Assembly (NCBI GenBank): GCA_036654375.1
Contig: JAVVSD010000003.1
Location: 62,001 to 126,000 of the forward strand
Reading direction: 5' to 3'
DNA length: 64,000 nucleotides
Source of the DNA: RZYX01 sp036654375
GTDB lineage: Bacteria > Bacillota > Clostridia > Oscillospirales > Acutalibacteraceae
In this document: one piece after another, positions 16,406 to 25,377 of the stretch
Layout: the number at the start of each line of letters is the position of its first letter
Numbering within the stretch: the first letter of the stretch is position 1
Made by a program: the position numbers and the translations under genes
The notes under the pieces: generated by a model
Databases searched by the model: none
Seen by the model: only the letters and a program-made list of their open reading frames with translations
Told to the model about the DNA's origin: nothing

Positions 16406-17833
16406 TTGAAAGTTCTATTTGTTTCAAGTGAAGCTACTCCATTCGCGCTTAGCGGAGGTCTTGGCGAGGTCGCAGGTGCTTTACCACAAGCGCTAAAGGC
16501 AAACAAGGTGGATTGCCGTGTCATTATGCCTTTGTACAGTCAGATACCTGACAATTTGCGTAAAAAGATGAAGTTTGTCACATCTTTTGATGTTGATGTT
16601 GCATGGCGACGCCAATATTGCGGAGTTTTTAAAGCTACCGCAAACGGAGTAACCTACTATTTTATTGATAATGAATATTATTTTAAGCGTAGCGGGCTTT
16701 ATGGCCACTATGATGACGCTGAAAGATTCTCTTATTTTTCGCGTGCTGTGCTTGAAGCCATTGCACACATTGATTTTAAGCCAGACATTATCCACTGCAA
16801 TGATTGGCAGTCTGCACTTATCCCATTTTATTATACTGTGTTCTATGCCGCTCAAAAAGGCTATGAAAACATAAAAACAGTTTACACAATTCATAACATA
16901 CAGTATCAGGGTATGTTCGGGAAAGAAATTCTTAATGAACTTATTGGTGTTAGTCCCGATAAATATGCTCTTATTGAGTACGACGGCATTGTTAACTTTG
17001 CAAAAAGTGCAATCGAATGTGCCAACAAGGTGACAACTGTCAGCCCAACATATTCAAATGAAATTCTGGATGCGTGGTACAGCCATGGTCTTGACAACAT
17101 ACTTTGCCAGAGATCGTGGAAGCTTTGCGGAATTCTTAATGGAATCGACACTGTAAGTTATAACCCAGAAACTGATGATGATATTTTTTATAAGTTTTCT
17201 GTGCAGAAGAAGGCTGGCAAATCACGCAACAAAAAAGCTTTGCAGGCTCATTTTGAATTTGAGGAACATAAAGAAATCCCCATCATTTCAATTGTTTCAA
17301 GGCTTGTTTCGCACAAGGGACTTGACCTTGTCAAAGCTGTTATTGATGAGATTCTTTACAGCACTGAGGTTAGAATTATTGTGCTTGGCTCTGGAGAACA
17401 TGAATACGAGGAATTCTTTAAAGGCGTTGCCGAAAGGCATCCTGACAAATTCCGTTTAGTTCTTGGCTTTATTCCAGAACTTTCAAGAAAGATATATGCA
17501 GGAAGCGATATGCTTCTTATGCCGTCAAAAAGTGAGCCTTGTGGGCTTTCTCAGCTCATTGCTCTTCGATACGGCACTATCCCAATTGTTCGTGAAACCG
17601 GTGGGCTTAAAGACACAATCTTTGACTGTGGCGACAAGCAGGGCAACGGCTTCACCTTTAAAACTTATAATGCTCACGATATGCTCTGGGCAATCAACAG
17701 GAGCGTTGACCTTTATTATAATCATAAGACAGATTGGCGAAATCTTGTTGACCGTGCGATGAAAGCTGACCACAGCTGGAACAGCTCTGCTCTTGAATAC
17801 ATCAATATGTATAAAGGTCTTTTAGCTGAATAA
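16406..17833 (+). CDS. glgA: Glycogen synthase (ADP-glucose)
   Basis: A GT5 glycosyltransferase of 475 residues that extends alpha-1,4-glucan from ADP-glucose. The TTG at 16406 is the start (KVLFVSSEATPF...) with AAAGGAGGG 7 bases upstream. The N-terminal synthase domain has SGGLGEVAGALP, where the lysine of the usual K(T/S)GGL motif is replaced by Leu. The C-terminal domain has the retaining-GT signature SKSEPCGLSQLIALRYGTIPIV with the conserved Glu. It is the last gene of the glg operon. The Leu replacement occurs in some GlgA groups as I recall, so the gene is probably functional. Confidence 0.95.
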   Translation: MKVLFVSSEATPFALSGGLGEVAGALPQALKANKVDCRVIMPLYSQIPDNLRKKMKFVTSFDVDVAWRRQYCGVFKATANGVTYYFIDNEYYFKRSGLYGHYDDAERFSYFSRAVLEAIAHIDFKPDIIHCNDWQSALIPFYYTVFYAAQKGYENIKTVYTIHNIQYQGMFGKEILNELIGVSPDKYALIEYDGIVNFAKSAIECANKVTTVSPTYSNEILDAWYSHGLDNILCQRSWKLCGILNGIDTVSYNPETDDDIFYKFSVQKKAGKSRNKKALQAHFEFEEHKEIPIISIVSRLVSHKGLDLVKAVIDEILYSTEVRIIVLGSGEHEYEEFFKGVAERHPDKFRLVLGFIPELSRKIYAGSDMLLMPSKSEPCGLSQLIALRYGTIPIVRETGGLKDTIFDCGDKQGNGFTFKTYNAHDMLWAINRSVDLYYNHKTDWRNLVDRAMKADHSWNSSALEYINMYKGLLAE

Positions 17834-18207
17834 TCTTGGCAACTTTTCGCTCAATCCTTAGCCATATTTGCATAATAATATTTAAAAGCGGTAGACACAG
17901 TTTTTGCTGTGTATGCCACTTTTCCCTTTTAGCATTATTTTCTAACCACATAACTTCGTCCACAAAAAATTTTTGTCATATGATTAGCTGTGATTGAATA
18001 TTCCTTGCACATATGATAAACTTTCAATACAAGGGTTTTCTTATTATCATTATTTGGATTTACGATACACTTGTGGCTTAACAAAAAAGCCACTTGCAAA
18101 TTCAAATCCACAAGTTAAACTTGTCTGTCTTATGATTAGCTTTATTGTCTTTGTATCCACTTTTAAGGTCAAGGGCAACATTTATTTCAATAGGAGGAAC
18201 TTAATTA
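17834..18207 (+). other. Intergenic: glg operon end and structured uppP leader
   Basis: A weak terminator-like stem (GGTAGACACAG 17890-17900 with CTGTGTATGCC 17907-17917, then a loose T-rich run) follows glgA. Closer to uppP, GTGGCTT (18073-18079) can pair with AAGCCAC (18087-18093), while the overlapping CTTGTGG (18070-18076) can instead pair with CCACAAG (18108-18114). A short palindrome CAAGTT-A-AACTTG follows at 18111-18123. The two pairings exclude each other, as in an attenuator. No known riboswitch is recognised. Confidence 0.35.
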
Positions 18208-19041
18208 ATGATATTAAATTTTATAGAAATTCTTAAAGTCATTTTCCTTGGCATTGTTGAAGGTGTAACAGAATGGCTGCCTATTAGCAGTACAGGGCAT
18301 ATGCTTCTTGTTGACCAGCTTTTTACTCTCAACATGAGCGAGGACTTTAAGGAAATGTTCTTTGTGGTCATACAGCTTGGTGCAATTTTGGCTGTTGTCG
18401 TTTTGTTTTGGAAGAAGATGTTTCCTTTTCAAACAAGTGACAAAACACAGCCTGTCATAAAAAAAGATGTGTTTTCTGTTTGGTTTAAGGTTGTTGTCGC
18501 CTGCATACCCGGTGCTATTGTAACCCTTTTGTTTGACGACTATGTTGATGCACATTTTCACAAGCCTCTTGTTATTGCTGCCGCCTTGATTTTTTATGGC
18601 GTCGCGTTTATTTTGGTTGAAAACTGGAATAAAAAGCGAGTTCCAAAGGTTAATGAGCTGTCTGACATAACCTATAAAACCGCATTGCTAATCGGTCTGT
18701 TTCAAGTTTTGTCAATCATTCCCGGCACATCACGCTCAGGAGCAACTATTATTGGTGCATTGCTAATTGGTGTTTCAAGAGTTGCCGCAGCAGAATTTAC
18801 ATTTTTCCTTGCGGTGCCTGTTATGATAGGATATAGCGCGCTCAAATTAATAAAATTCGGGCTTGTTTTTTCTGGTGCAGAATGGCTTGTTTTGGCAATC
18901 GGCATGATAGTTGCCTTTGCTGTTTCTGTTCTTGTTATAAAGTTCCTGATGGAATATATCAAAAAGCATGACTTTAAGGTGTTTGGTTGGTATCGTATTG
19001 TACTTGGTATCATCGTTGTGCTTTACTTCACATTTAGATAG
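18208..19041 (+). CDS. uppP: Undecaprenyl-diphosphatase (BacA family)
   Basis: A 277-residue integral membrane enzyme that dephosphorylates undecaprenyl diphosphate to recycle the lipid carrier for peptidoglycan and other polymers; it gives bacitracin resistance when abundant. The two signature motifs are present: GIVEGVTEWLPISSTGHM near the N-terminus and PGTSRSGATIIGALLIG at about 175, holding the catalytic Glu, Ser and Arg residues. About eight hydrophobic segments are seen. AGGAGG lies before the ATG. It has its own leader and terminator, so it is monocistronic. Confidence 0.95.
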   Translation: MILNFIEILKVIFLGIVEGVTEWLPISSTGHMLLVDQLFTLNMSEDFKEMFFVVIQLGAILAVVVLFWKKMFPFQTSDKTQPVIKKDVFSVWFKVVVACIPGAIVTLLFDDYVDAHFHKPLVIAAALIFYGVAFILVENWNKKRVPKVNELSDITYKTALLIGLFQVLSIIPGTSRSGATIIGALLIGVSRVAAAEFTFFLAVPVMIGYSALKLIKFGLVFSGAEWLVLAIGMIVAFAVSVLVIKFLMEYIKKHDFKVFGWYRIVLGIIVVLYFTFR

Positions 19042-19068
19042 CTTTTAAAACTTAACACAAACCACAAA

Positions 19069-19097
19069 GGCTGGTATCAGTTAAACCGATACCAGCC
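19069..19097 (+). terminator. Terminator-like hairpin after uppP
   Basis: GGCTGGTATC and GATACCAGCC form a perfect 10-pair stem with a 9-base loop, 28 bases after the uppP stop, followed by a short T-rich run. The remaining bases to 19274 show nothing else. Confidence 0.75.
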
Positions 19098-19274
19098 TGT
19101 AGATTTTATCTGTTATAATTTGATTTTATATCAATACAAATGGCTTAAAATGCAAACCTTTTACATAATAATCCAGAGCTTCACTACTTTTAAGTTAAAC
19201 GCACAAAATTGTAGCATAGCTTATGTTCTTGCATTTTTTGCTTAGGAGTTGTAGAATTTAGTTTAACACTAATT

Positions 19275-19880
19275 TTACACAATCAAATCAGCAAGGTTGG
19301 CATTTAAAAACTCATTTGCCCATTTTGAAATTGTTTTGACACATTCAGGTGCCTCTTGGAATTTTGCAGGCTTTGCAGCTTTGTCAATTTCATTTAGTAT
19401 TGAATTTGAAATCATAACCAAAAATTCAACTTGCTTTCTACTTGGAATGTTATCTCCAATCCAGTTATGTGGGACATATCCCGCTTCAACACCCTTAAGT
19501 ACCAAAAGATATGCAGCGATTGCATAAATGTTTTGCATCTTTTCGCTGTTGTCATTGTTTTTGAAAAACTTTGCTCCAAGCAAGGCACTGGCTCTGTACA
19601 ATGTGTTGATGCACATCTCCTTATCTTCTGGCACTTGTGTCAGCTTTTCAACAACATCAAACCTTACGGCACTGTTGCTGTTGCCAAGAAGATAGTCGCA
19701 GCTTACACCGTAATAGTCAGCAACGCGCAGGACAAAGTCAAGCCCACATTCTCTTATTCCATTTTCATAATGTGAAAGCAATGCTTGAGAAATACCAAGT
19801 TCATTTGCCGCAATTTTTTGGCTGATACCTTTTCTCTTTCGGAGTTCAGTTATTGTGTTCGCAAAATTTGTTGAAGACAT
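19275..19880 (-). CDS. XRE-family transcriptional regulator
   Basis: A 201-residue protein. Residues 8-65 form a Cro/C1-type helix-turn-helix: ITELRKRKGISQKIAANELGIS, then QALLSHYENGIRECGL, then VADYYGVSCDYLLG. The remaining 130 residues are a helical domain of unknown role. It reads divergently from the histidine phosphatase gene (19986) with a 105-base gap holding the palindrome ATACATTATGTAT, a possible operator. Targets are unknown; no phage genes lie nearby. Confidence 0.85.
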   Translation of the reverse strand: MSSTNFANTITELRKRKGISQKIAANELGISQALLSHYENGIRECGLDFVLRVADYYGVSCDYLLGNSNSAVRFDVVEKLTQVPEDKEMCINTLYRASALLGAKFFKNNDNSEKMQNIYAIAAYLLVLKGVEAGYVPHNWIGDNIPSRKQVEFLVMISNSILNEIDKAAKPAKFQEAPECVKTISKWANEFLNANLADLIV

Positions 19881-19899
19881 ATTATCTCTACTTTCTTTT

Positions 19900-19912
19900 A
19901 TACATTATGTAT
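19900..19912. promoter_or_regulatory. Possible operator of the XRE regulator
   Basis: The perfect palindrome ATACAT-T-ATGTAT lies 20 bases before the regulator start, in the divergent gap. Position and symmetry suit autoregulation. It is short and AT-rich, so chance is possible. Confidence 0.3.
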
Positions 19913-19985
19913 TATTATATCGTTAATTTGTAAATTTGTACAGTTATTTTTAAAAATTTAATACGAAAAGTTTTGGAGGTTTAAA

Positions 19986-20696
19986 ATGAAGACTTATAAG
20001 ATACATATTATTAGGCATGGCATTACGCAGGCAAATTTGGACGGACAGTATGCTGGACATGGTGATTATCCGCTTTGCGAACAGGGTAAAAATCAACTTG
20101 AGCAAATGGTTGCTGACTATGAATATCCAGAGTCAGATGCTCTTTTTTGTAGCCCGCTTACACGCTGTATTGAAACAGCTAAAATCATCTATCCAGAAAA
20201 AAAGCCAATTATTATAAACGAACTCATTGAATATAATTTTGGCGAGTTTGAAGGTAGAACCGCCGATGAATTGCGGAGCGATGAGTTGTTTGTCAAATGG
20301 CTTTCTGGAGATGCCGATGCTGCTCCGCCTTTTGGCGAGAGTAACAGGCATTTTGGAACCCGCGTTTGCAGCGCTTTCACAAAGCTCGTTGACGGGCTTA
20401 TAAAGACAGGCACAACAAGTGCAAGCCTTGTCATACATGGCGGCGTAATTATGGCTTTGATGAACTGCTTTGCTGTTCCTGAGCTTCCAATGACAAGCTG
20501 GCTTGTTCCAAACGGTTGCGGTTACACTATCTGCATTACCCCTTCTCTGTGGAGCAGGCTTCAAAAATTTGAAGTGATGCAGGAACTTCCCGTTATTGAC
20601 GATGAAGATTTTCATGAAGGTGCTATTTCATCTGCACGAGAAAAGCTTAAAAATGCTAATTATGGATTTTTCAATGTTGTTCATAGAGAAGAATAG
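19986..20696 (+). CDS. Histidine phosphatase family protein
   Basis: A 236-residue protein of the phosphoglycerate mutase-like branch 1. It has the RHG signature with the phospho-acceptor His (IIRHGITQANLDGQYAG) at about residues 8-24, SPLTRCIETAKII with the second Arg, the Glu-containing NFGEFEGRTADEL, and IHGGVIMAL with the second catalytic His near 155. Such proteins dephosphorylate small phosphomonoesters (PhoE, CobC or GpmB-like); the substrate cannot be told. GGAGG precedes the ATG. The leuA promoter begins 3 bases after its stop codon. Confidence 0.88.
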   Translation: MKTYKIHIIRHGITQANLDGQYAGHGDYPLCEQGKNQLEQMVADYEYPESDALFCSPLTRCIETAKIIYPEKKPIIINELIEYNFGEFEGRTADELRSDELFVKWLSGDADAAPPFGESNRHFGTRVCSAFTKLVDGLIKTGTTSASLVIHGGVIMALMNCFAVPELPMTSWLVPNGCGYTICITPSLWSRLQKFEVMQELPVIDDEDFHEGAISSAREKLKNANYGFFNVVHREE

Positions 20697-20698
20697 TG

Positions 20699-20727
20699 TT
20701 GACAATCCTCGTTTTTGTTAATATAAT
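20699..20727 (+). promoter_or_regulatory. Consensus promoter of the leuA T-box transcript
   Basis: TTGACA (20699-20704), 17 bases, TATAAT (20722-20727): a perfect sigma-A consensus. Transcription should start near 20734, giving a leader of about 300 bases before leuA. Confidence 0.9.
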
Positions 20728-20734
20728 GACAGTA

Positions 20735-21003
20735 ACATAAGAATATTCTTACTTTAAAGACTGTGACGGAAAGAAAGACAGATTTTTGCAAGTTTTCAGA
20801 GAGTCGGCGTTTGCTGTGAGCCGATACTTCTTGTCTGTGTATAACTCGTTCCTGAGTCATTTGCCTGAAATCATAGGGTAAATCGTTTGGCTGCGTTAAT
20901 GCCAGAGCCTTGTCAGAGGCTTTTGAGGGGGGTTCTATTGAACTTCCAAAGTAGGGTGGTACCGCGTGGATTCTTCCCCGCCCCTATACCAATTAGGGGC
21001 GGT
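20735..21003 (+). promoter_or_regulatory. T-box leader (leucine-responsive) of leuA
   Basis: The conserved T-box sequence AGGGTGGTACCGCG is at 20953-20966. A terminator follows (CCGCCCCTA 20979-20987 with TAGGGGCGG 20994-21002, then a T-rich run from 21003). T-box RNAs bind uncharged tRNA through a specifier codon and the NCCA end, switching terminator to antiterminator. The likely specifier is CTC at 20845-20847 in the 3' side of stem I, a leucine codon that fits the downstream gene. Specifier assignment is from position, not a computed fold. Confidence 0.92.
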
Positions 21004-21040
21004 GTTTTTATATCTATCGTCTCTTAACAAGGAGGACAAT

Positions 21041-22741
21041 ATGAATAGCTGTGAAGGAAAATACACTCCGTTTGAGCCAGTTAAAATCAAAAGCAGACAG
21101 TGGCCTTCAAAAGTTACAACTGAAGCACCGACTTGGTGCAGTGTTGATTTGCGTGACGGAAATCAGGCACTTGTTGACCCAATGAACAGCTTTGAAAAGC
21201 TTGAGCTTTTCAAGACGCTTTGCAAAATGGGCGTTAAGGAGATCGAGGTTGGTTTTCCCTCCTCCTCCCAGATTGAATACAACATTTTACGCACACTCAT
21301 TGACGATGGGCATATTCCCGACGATGTTACTATTCAGGTTCTTGTGCAGGCACGAGAGCATCTTATACGCAAGACCTTTGACACTATCAAGGGTGCAAAA
21401 AATGTTATCATCCATGTTTACAACTCAACCTCCTCACTTCAGCGAAAGGTTGTTTTCAAAGAAGACATGCCAGGAATTATCTCCATTGCCGAGAGCAGCG
21501 CAAAGCTTATTAAAAAGCTTGCAGACAAAGAAAAAAAAGAGAGTGGCATGAATATCCGCTTTGAATATTCTCCTGAAAGCTTTTCAGGGACAGAAAGTGA
21601 CAATGCCGTTTTGATTTGTGAAAAGGTTTTGCTCGCTTTTGGTGCAAGTGAGCAAAACAAAGTTATCCTTAACCTGCCAAGCACTGTTGAATGCAGTACT
21701 CCAAACGGATTTGCAGACCAAGTTGAATATTTTTGCACTCACCTTTTAAGCCCGCAAAACGCAATAATCAGCATTCACCCACACAATGACAGAGGCACAG
21801 CAGTTGCAACTGCCGAGCTTGGAATGCTTGCTGGAGCAACGCGAATTGAGGGTACACTTTTTGGCAACGGAGAACGCACAGGAAATGTGGATATTGTTAC
21901 ACTTGCCCTTAACCTTTACACGCAGGGCGTTGACCCACTGCTTGATATTTCAAATATCAACGCTATCCGTGAGGTGTATGAACGCACAACAAAAATGCGA
22001 GTTCCCGAAAGGCACCCATATGCAGGCGACCTTGTTTTTACTGCTTTTTCTGGCTCACATCAGGACGCGATAAGCAAGGGTAAGGCATATATGAAGGAAA
22101 ATAAATGTGTGCAATGGCAAGTGCCATATCTTCCTATCGACCCTGCCGATATCGGTCGTGAATATGATCCTATTATTCGCATTAACAGTCAGTCTGGCAA
22201 GGGCGGTGCAGCTTTTGTTATCGAAGAGCAGTTTGGATTTTTCCTTCCCAAGTCTATGCATCCTGAATTTGGAAATGCTGTCAAGGCTTATTGTGATACC
22301 AGAGGAACCGAAATAAGCAATGATGATGTCTATTCAATTTTCAAGCGAGAGTATCTTGATATAAACGGTCCTTATGTTCTTTTAAGCCACAAGTTTAACG
22401 AAGTTTCTGAAGTTAATGACACTTCTCCAAAGGTTGTTTTTGAAGGACTTATCAAGCACAACGGTGATGCCCCAGTTGAAATCACCGGCAAGGGCAACGG
22501 TCCTATTGACGCATTCTTTAGTGCTATTTCAAAGGTTGGCATAACCGGTTACAGTTTTGTGGACTACTCCGAGCATGCAATATCCATTGGCTCTGACGCA
22601 AAGGCTGTTTCCTACATTCAGCTTTCTGACAAGAATGGGGACAGCATCTTTGGCGTTGGTATGTCCCACAATATCAACTATGCCTCCCTTCGTGGAATTT
22701 TGTGTGCAATCAACCGCTCAATCTTAAAGAATGGCAAATAA
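21041..22741 (+). CDS. leuA: 2-isopropylmalate synthase
   Basis: This enzyme condenses acetyl-CoA with 2-oxoisovalerate, the first committed step of leucine synthesis. It starts at the ATG at 21041 behind AAGGAGG, after the T-box terminator. The protein is 566 residues, the long form typical of the yeast/actinobacterial type rather than the 510-residue E. coli type. Key motifs are SVDLRDGNQALVDP with the metal-binding Asp, and HPHNDRGTAVATAELGMLAGA with the metal-binding histidines. The C-terminal domain (about 430-566) is the LeuA allosteric dimer domain for leucine feedback. It is monocistronic. Confidence 0.96.
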   Translation: MNSCEGKYTPFEPVKIKSRQWPSKVTTEAPTWCSVDLRDGNQALVDPMNSFEKLELFKTLCKMGVKEIEVGFPSSSQIEYNILRTLIDDGHIPDDVTIQVLVQAREHLIRKTFDTIKGAKNVIIHVYNSTSSLQRKVVFKEDMPGIISIAESSAKLIKKLADKEKKESGMNIRFEYSPESFSGTESDNAVLICEKVLLAFGASEQNKVILNLPSTVECSTPNGFADQVEYFCTHLLSPQNAIISIHPHNDRGTAVATAELGMLAGATRIEGTLFGNGERTGNVDIVTLALNLYTQGVDPLLDISNINAIREVYERTTKMRVPERHPYAGDLVFTAFSGSHQDAISKGKAYMKENKCVQWQVPYLPIDPADIGREYDPIIRINSQSGKGGAAFVIEEQFGFFLPKSMHPEFGNAVKAYCDTRGTEISNDDVYSIFKREYLDINGPYVLLSHKFNEVSEVNDTSPKVVFEGLIKHNGDAPVEITGKGNGPIDAFFSAISKVGITGYSFVDYSEHAISIGSDAKAVSYIQLSDKNGDSIFGVGMSHNINYASLRGILCAINRSILKNGK

Positions 22742-22792
22742 ATTGAGTTGGCTATTAACTTTCCAGGCAAATTAAAGCACTATAATACAAGA

Positions 22793-22828
22793 AAAAGCGG
22801 ATATCAGTTTTGACTGATATCCGCTTTT
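22793..22828. terminator. Bidirectional terminator between leuA and 22865
   Basis: AAAGCGGATATCAG pairs perfectly with CTGATATCCGCTTT around a 6-base loop, with A- and T-runs on the two sides. It ends leuA on the plus strand and the 25233-22865 operon on the minus strand. Confidence 0.9.
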
Positions 22829-22864
22829 ATATTTTATTCATTAACTATTTTTTGCTTCACATAA

Positions 22865-23398
22865 TTATTTGATAAATGCTGCAATTATGTGTGGAAGCCC
22901 AAAAGAAAATGCTATTGATGTGAGAAATGTTATTCCAAAGTTCTCAAGAATTGCTCCTGCATAGATTATTCCTGCGGGAATTGCAAGCAGGATTTTTGAA
23001 GATTTCTTTGCGGTTGCACCTTCCTCATAAAGGCTTTCCCACATTGAGTATGCGTCCTCCATCATCGGGAACATATTTGTAAGAATTGATATCCCAAAAT
23101 AGAGCAAGAGAATGGAAATCAAATTATAGTCCCCAATATACATAACATTTAATGCTGCTGGTGTTATTATTATCAGTCCACTTAAAAGGCTTAATATGAA
23201 TGGCATAAAGCACATTGCAAAGCTTTTGCGACCCTTTACAAGCTCGTGTTCAATGTGTCCGCAAAGCTCGTTTGGTTGAAGTGCCCTGATGTCTTCTGCT
23301 GGGATTTCATACATTCTGCAAGTCAAATGCTCTAAAAACGCCTTAAAGATTGCACCTGGAAAAGTAATATACTTAATTATTTTATAAATCATTTCCAT
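22865..23398 (-). CDS. Integral membrane protein of unknown function
   Basis: A 177-residue protein with about four hydrophobic segments after residue 60. The N-terminal cytoplasmic part contains YITFPGAIFKAFLEHLTCR and an EHELVKGRKS stretch that look conserved in kind, but I do not recognise a named family and see no HExxH protease motif. Its ATG at 23398 lies inside the end of the upstream gene (10-base overlap), with GGGGGA as ribosome site. It is therefore translationally coupled to the zinc-ribbon/TPR protein and probably works with it at the membrane. Confidence 0.75.
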   Translation of the reverse strand: MEMIYKIIKYITFPGAIFKAFLEHLTCRMYEIPAEDIRALQPNELCGHIEHELVKGRKSFAMCFMPFILSLLSGLIIITPAALNVMYIGDYNLISILLLYFGISILTNMFPMMEDAYSMWESLYEEGATAKKSSKILLAIPAGIIYAGAILENFGITFLTSIAFSFGLPHIIAAFIK

Positions 23399-25233
23399 AA
23401 TATATCCCCCTTGCCTTTAAGAAAAACATCCTCAATCGTCTTTGTTCCGTCAATTATTGCTATAACATCTTTTGAAATTCCTGACCCGCCATCTGTAAGC
23501 TCTTTTTCAATTGCTTCATAAGTTTTAGAATCTTTATTTAGATGCGCACAAAGTGCATATACATTTGCATTTGTTGTGTATGTGTACTGTGATGTTGCGT
23601 TCTGGTATGCCGATTCAGCAAATTTAAACGCTGCCTTTGGCTGTCCCTGAAGAAGAGAAATAATTGAGAGCTGATGGTTAATGTCCGGATCTTCTGGGTT
23701 TGTCTTAAGCCCATCATTGGCATATTTTGCAGCCTTGACAATATCGCCCTTTAGCCTGAACGCTATTGACCTGTAAATGTTTGCATAAATATCCTCTGAA
23801 TTTGACTTTGAAATAAGCTGGCAATATTCATTCATCTTGTCAAACTTACCCATATTTAGATACAGCTCTGCAAGTGCTGGCTGATAAATTGAAGCATACT
23901 GAGGGGAAAGACTTTCCATTTTCTTTAAATGAGCAAGCTGAACCTTTGTATCCTTGTTAAATACGATTGCCGCATAGTACTTCCAGTACTCAACAAGTCC
24001 CTTATCATAGAAGTTTTTGTCGTCCTTCTTTATTGCTGCATCAAAGCTTTTAACAAAGTCCTCATAATCTTTTGAACTTGTTATCAATTCCCCAACAGCG
24101 TTATATGCTGTATGGAAATTTGTTATATTATCCATTGCCTTTTTAACATTGCGGTTTGCAAAAGAATTAAGGTCTTTTCCTGCGTAATACTTTGCAACAA
24201 ACTTTTCTGTTTGCTCATAGTATTCAAATCCGATTTTGCTGTATAGTGCAATCTGATTTTCACGAATTTTATCCCCAACTGGTTTTTGATTGACTTTAAG
24301 CTGAGTTTCAATCTCATCATATGCCTTAACAGCAGAATAAAGCTTGCCGTCTTTTACAAGATTTTGTGCCTTTGCAAGACTGCTGAATGTTAAAAAATTC
24401 TGTGAAAGATTCCAGCTTGCAAGAAACAGCAGTGCTACTATAATTATTGGCATTACTATCTCTGAAAGGCTGAATGGGTATCTTTTCATGCTTTCACGAC
24501 ATTTTTCGCAATACGGACTGCTTGGTGAAACGCTGGTATCTTTTGGGTTTTCTCCGCAACACTCGCAAAGATTTTTCTCCTTTTGCTCTGAATTTGCATT
24601 TTGCTTTGCAAGGAGTTTTTCTTGATGTGCCGATTTTACAAGGTCTTTCCACTCAATCATTTCAGGGTCATCAAGAATTTTGTCCACTTCATTCTGAACA
24701 ATACTTTTTATGTTTTCAAGTTCATTTGAGATAACTTCTTCATCACGCTCAACAAAAACTCTTTCTGCTTCTTCTTCAATAATTGTCTTTGCTTCTGAGC
24801 TTTTGGCCTCCTGCTCGATTGGCTTTGCCTTTTTCTTTGCAGGCTCTTTAACTTCTTTTTTATTTTTTGCTTCTGTTTTTACCTGTGCTTTATCCTCAAA
24901 ATCAGGCGTCTTTGTTTTTTTAGGTGCCTGCTTTTTTGCCGTTTGCTTCGGAGCTTTTGCATCCAATTCGGATTTCTGCTCTTTCTTTGTAGTCTGCTTT
25001 TTGGCTGCCTCTCCCTTTGGCTCTGGACTCTGTGCTTTTTTAGTTTTAGAGGCAGTCTTTGTTTTTTCTTTTGTCGCCTTTTTATCTGCTGATGTTGTTG
25101 TTTTCGTTGGCTTCTTCTCTGCCGATGTTGTTGTTTTCGTTGGCTTCTTCTCTGCCGATGTTGTTGTTTTTTTTGGTTTCTTAATTTCGTCTGCACTTTC
25201 GCTCTCAGACTTTTTTGGTTTTGTATCTGGCAA
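23389..25233 (-). CDS. Membrane protein with Lys/Ala-rich tail, zinc ribbon and TPR-like domain
   Basis: A 614-residue protein starting at TTG 25233 with AAGGAGG 7 bases upstream. Residues 1-150 are low-complexity Lys/Ala/Thr/Glu, with three near-identical 12-residue repeats (KKPTKTTTSAEK type) at about 21-55. A possible coiled coil at 155-220 is followed by a four-Cys zinc ribbon (CECCGENP ... YCEKC) near 226-248. One membrane segment lies at about 262-280. The rest, likely outside, is helical with TPR-like repeats (GQPKAAFKFAESAYQNA). The tail may bind nucleic acid or another acidic partner. Function is unknown. Confidence 0.8.
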   Translation of the reverse strand: MPDTKPKKSESESADEIKKPKKTTTSAEKKPTKTTTSAEKKPTKTTTSADKKATKEKTKTASKTKKAQSPEPKGEAAKKQTTKKEQKSELDAKAPKQTAKKQAPKKTKTPDFEDKAQVKTEAKNKKEVKEPAKKKAKPIEQEAKSSEAKTIIEEEAERVFVERDEEVISNELENIKSIVQNEVDKILDDPEMIEWKDLVKSAHQEKLLAKQNANSEQKEKNLCECCGENPKDTSVSPSSPYCEKCRESMKRYPFSLSEIVMPIIIVALLFLASWNLSQNFLTFSSLAKAQNLVKDGKLYSAVKAYDEIETQLKVNQKPVGDKIRENQIALYSKIGFEYYEQTEKFVAKYYAGKDLNSFANRNVKKAMDNITNFHTAYNAVGELITSSKDYEDFVKSFDAAIKKDDKNFYDKGLVEYWKYYAAIVFNKDTKVQLAHLKKMESLSPQYASIYQPALAELYLNMGKFDKMNEYCQLISKSNSEDIYANIYRSIAFRLKGDIVKAAKYANDGLKTNPEDPDINHQLSIISLLQGQPKAAFKFAESAYQNATSQYTYTTNANVYALCAHLNKDSKTYEAIEKELTDGGSGISKDVIAIIDGTKTIEDVFLKGKGDILWK

Positions 25234-25337
25234 CGGAAATCCTCCTTCGCGGTATATTGTGTATATTCTACCACTTTACTTTGTTCATTTCAAATAATGA
25301 ATAAAAAATTTACAAATTAATTTTTGAAAAACAAAAA

Positions 25338-25363
25338 AACAGCCCTCATTAAAGAGAGCTGTT
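25338..25363 (-). terminator. Terminator of thiT
   Basis: On the minus strand AACAGCTCTC, a 6-base loop and GAGGGCTGTT form a stem (one G-U) followed by a run of Ts, 14 bases after the thiT stop. Confidence 0.85.
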
Positions 25364-25377
25364 TAACAATATATGTT

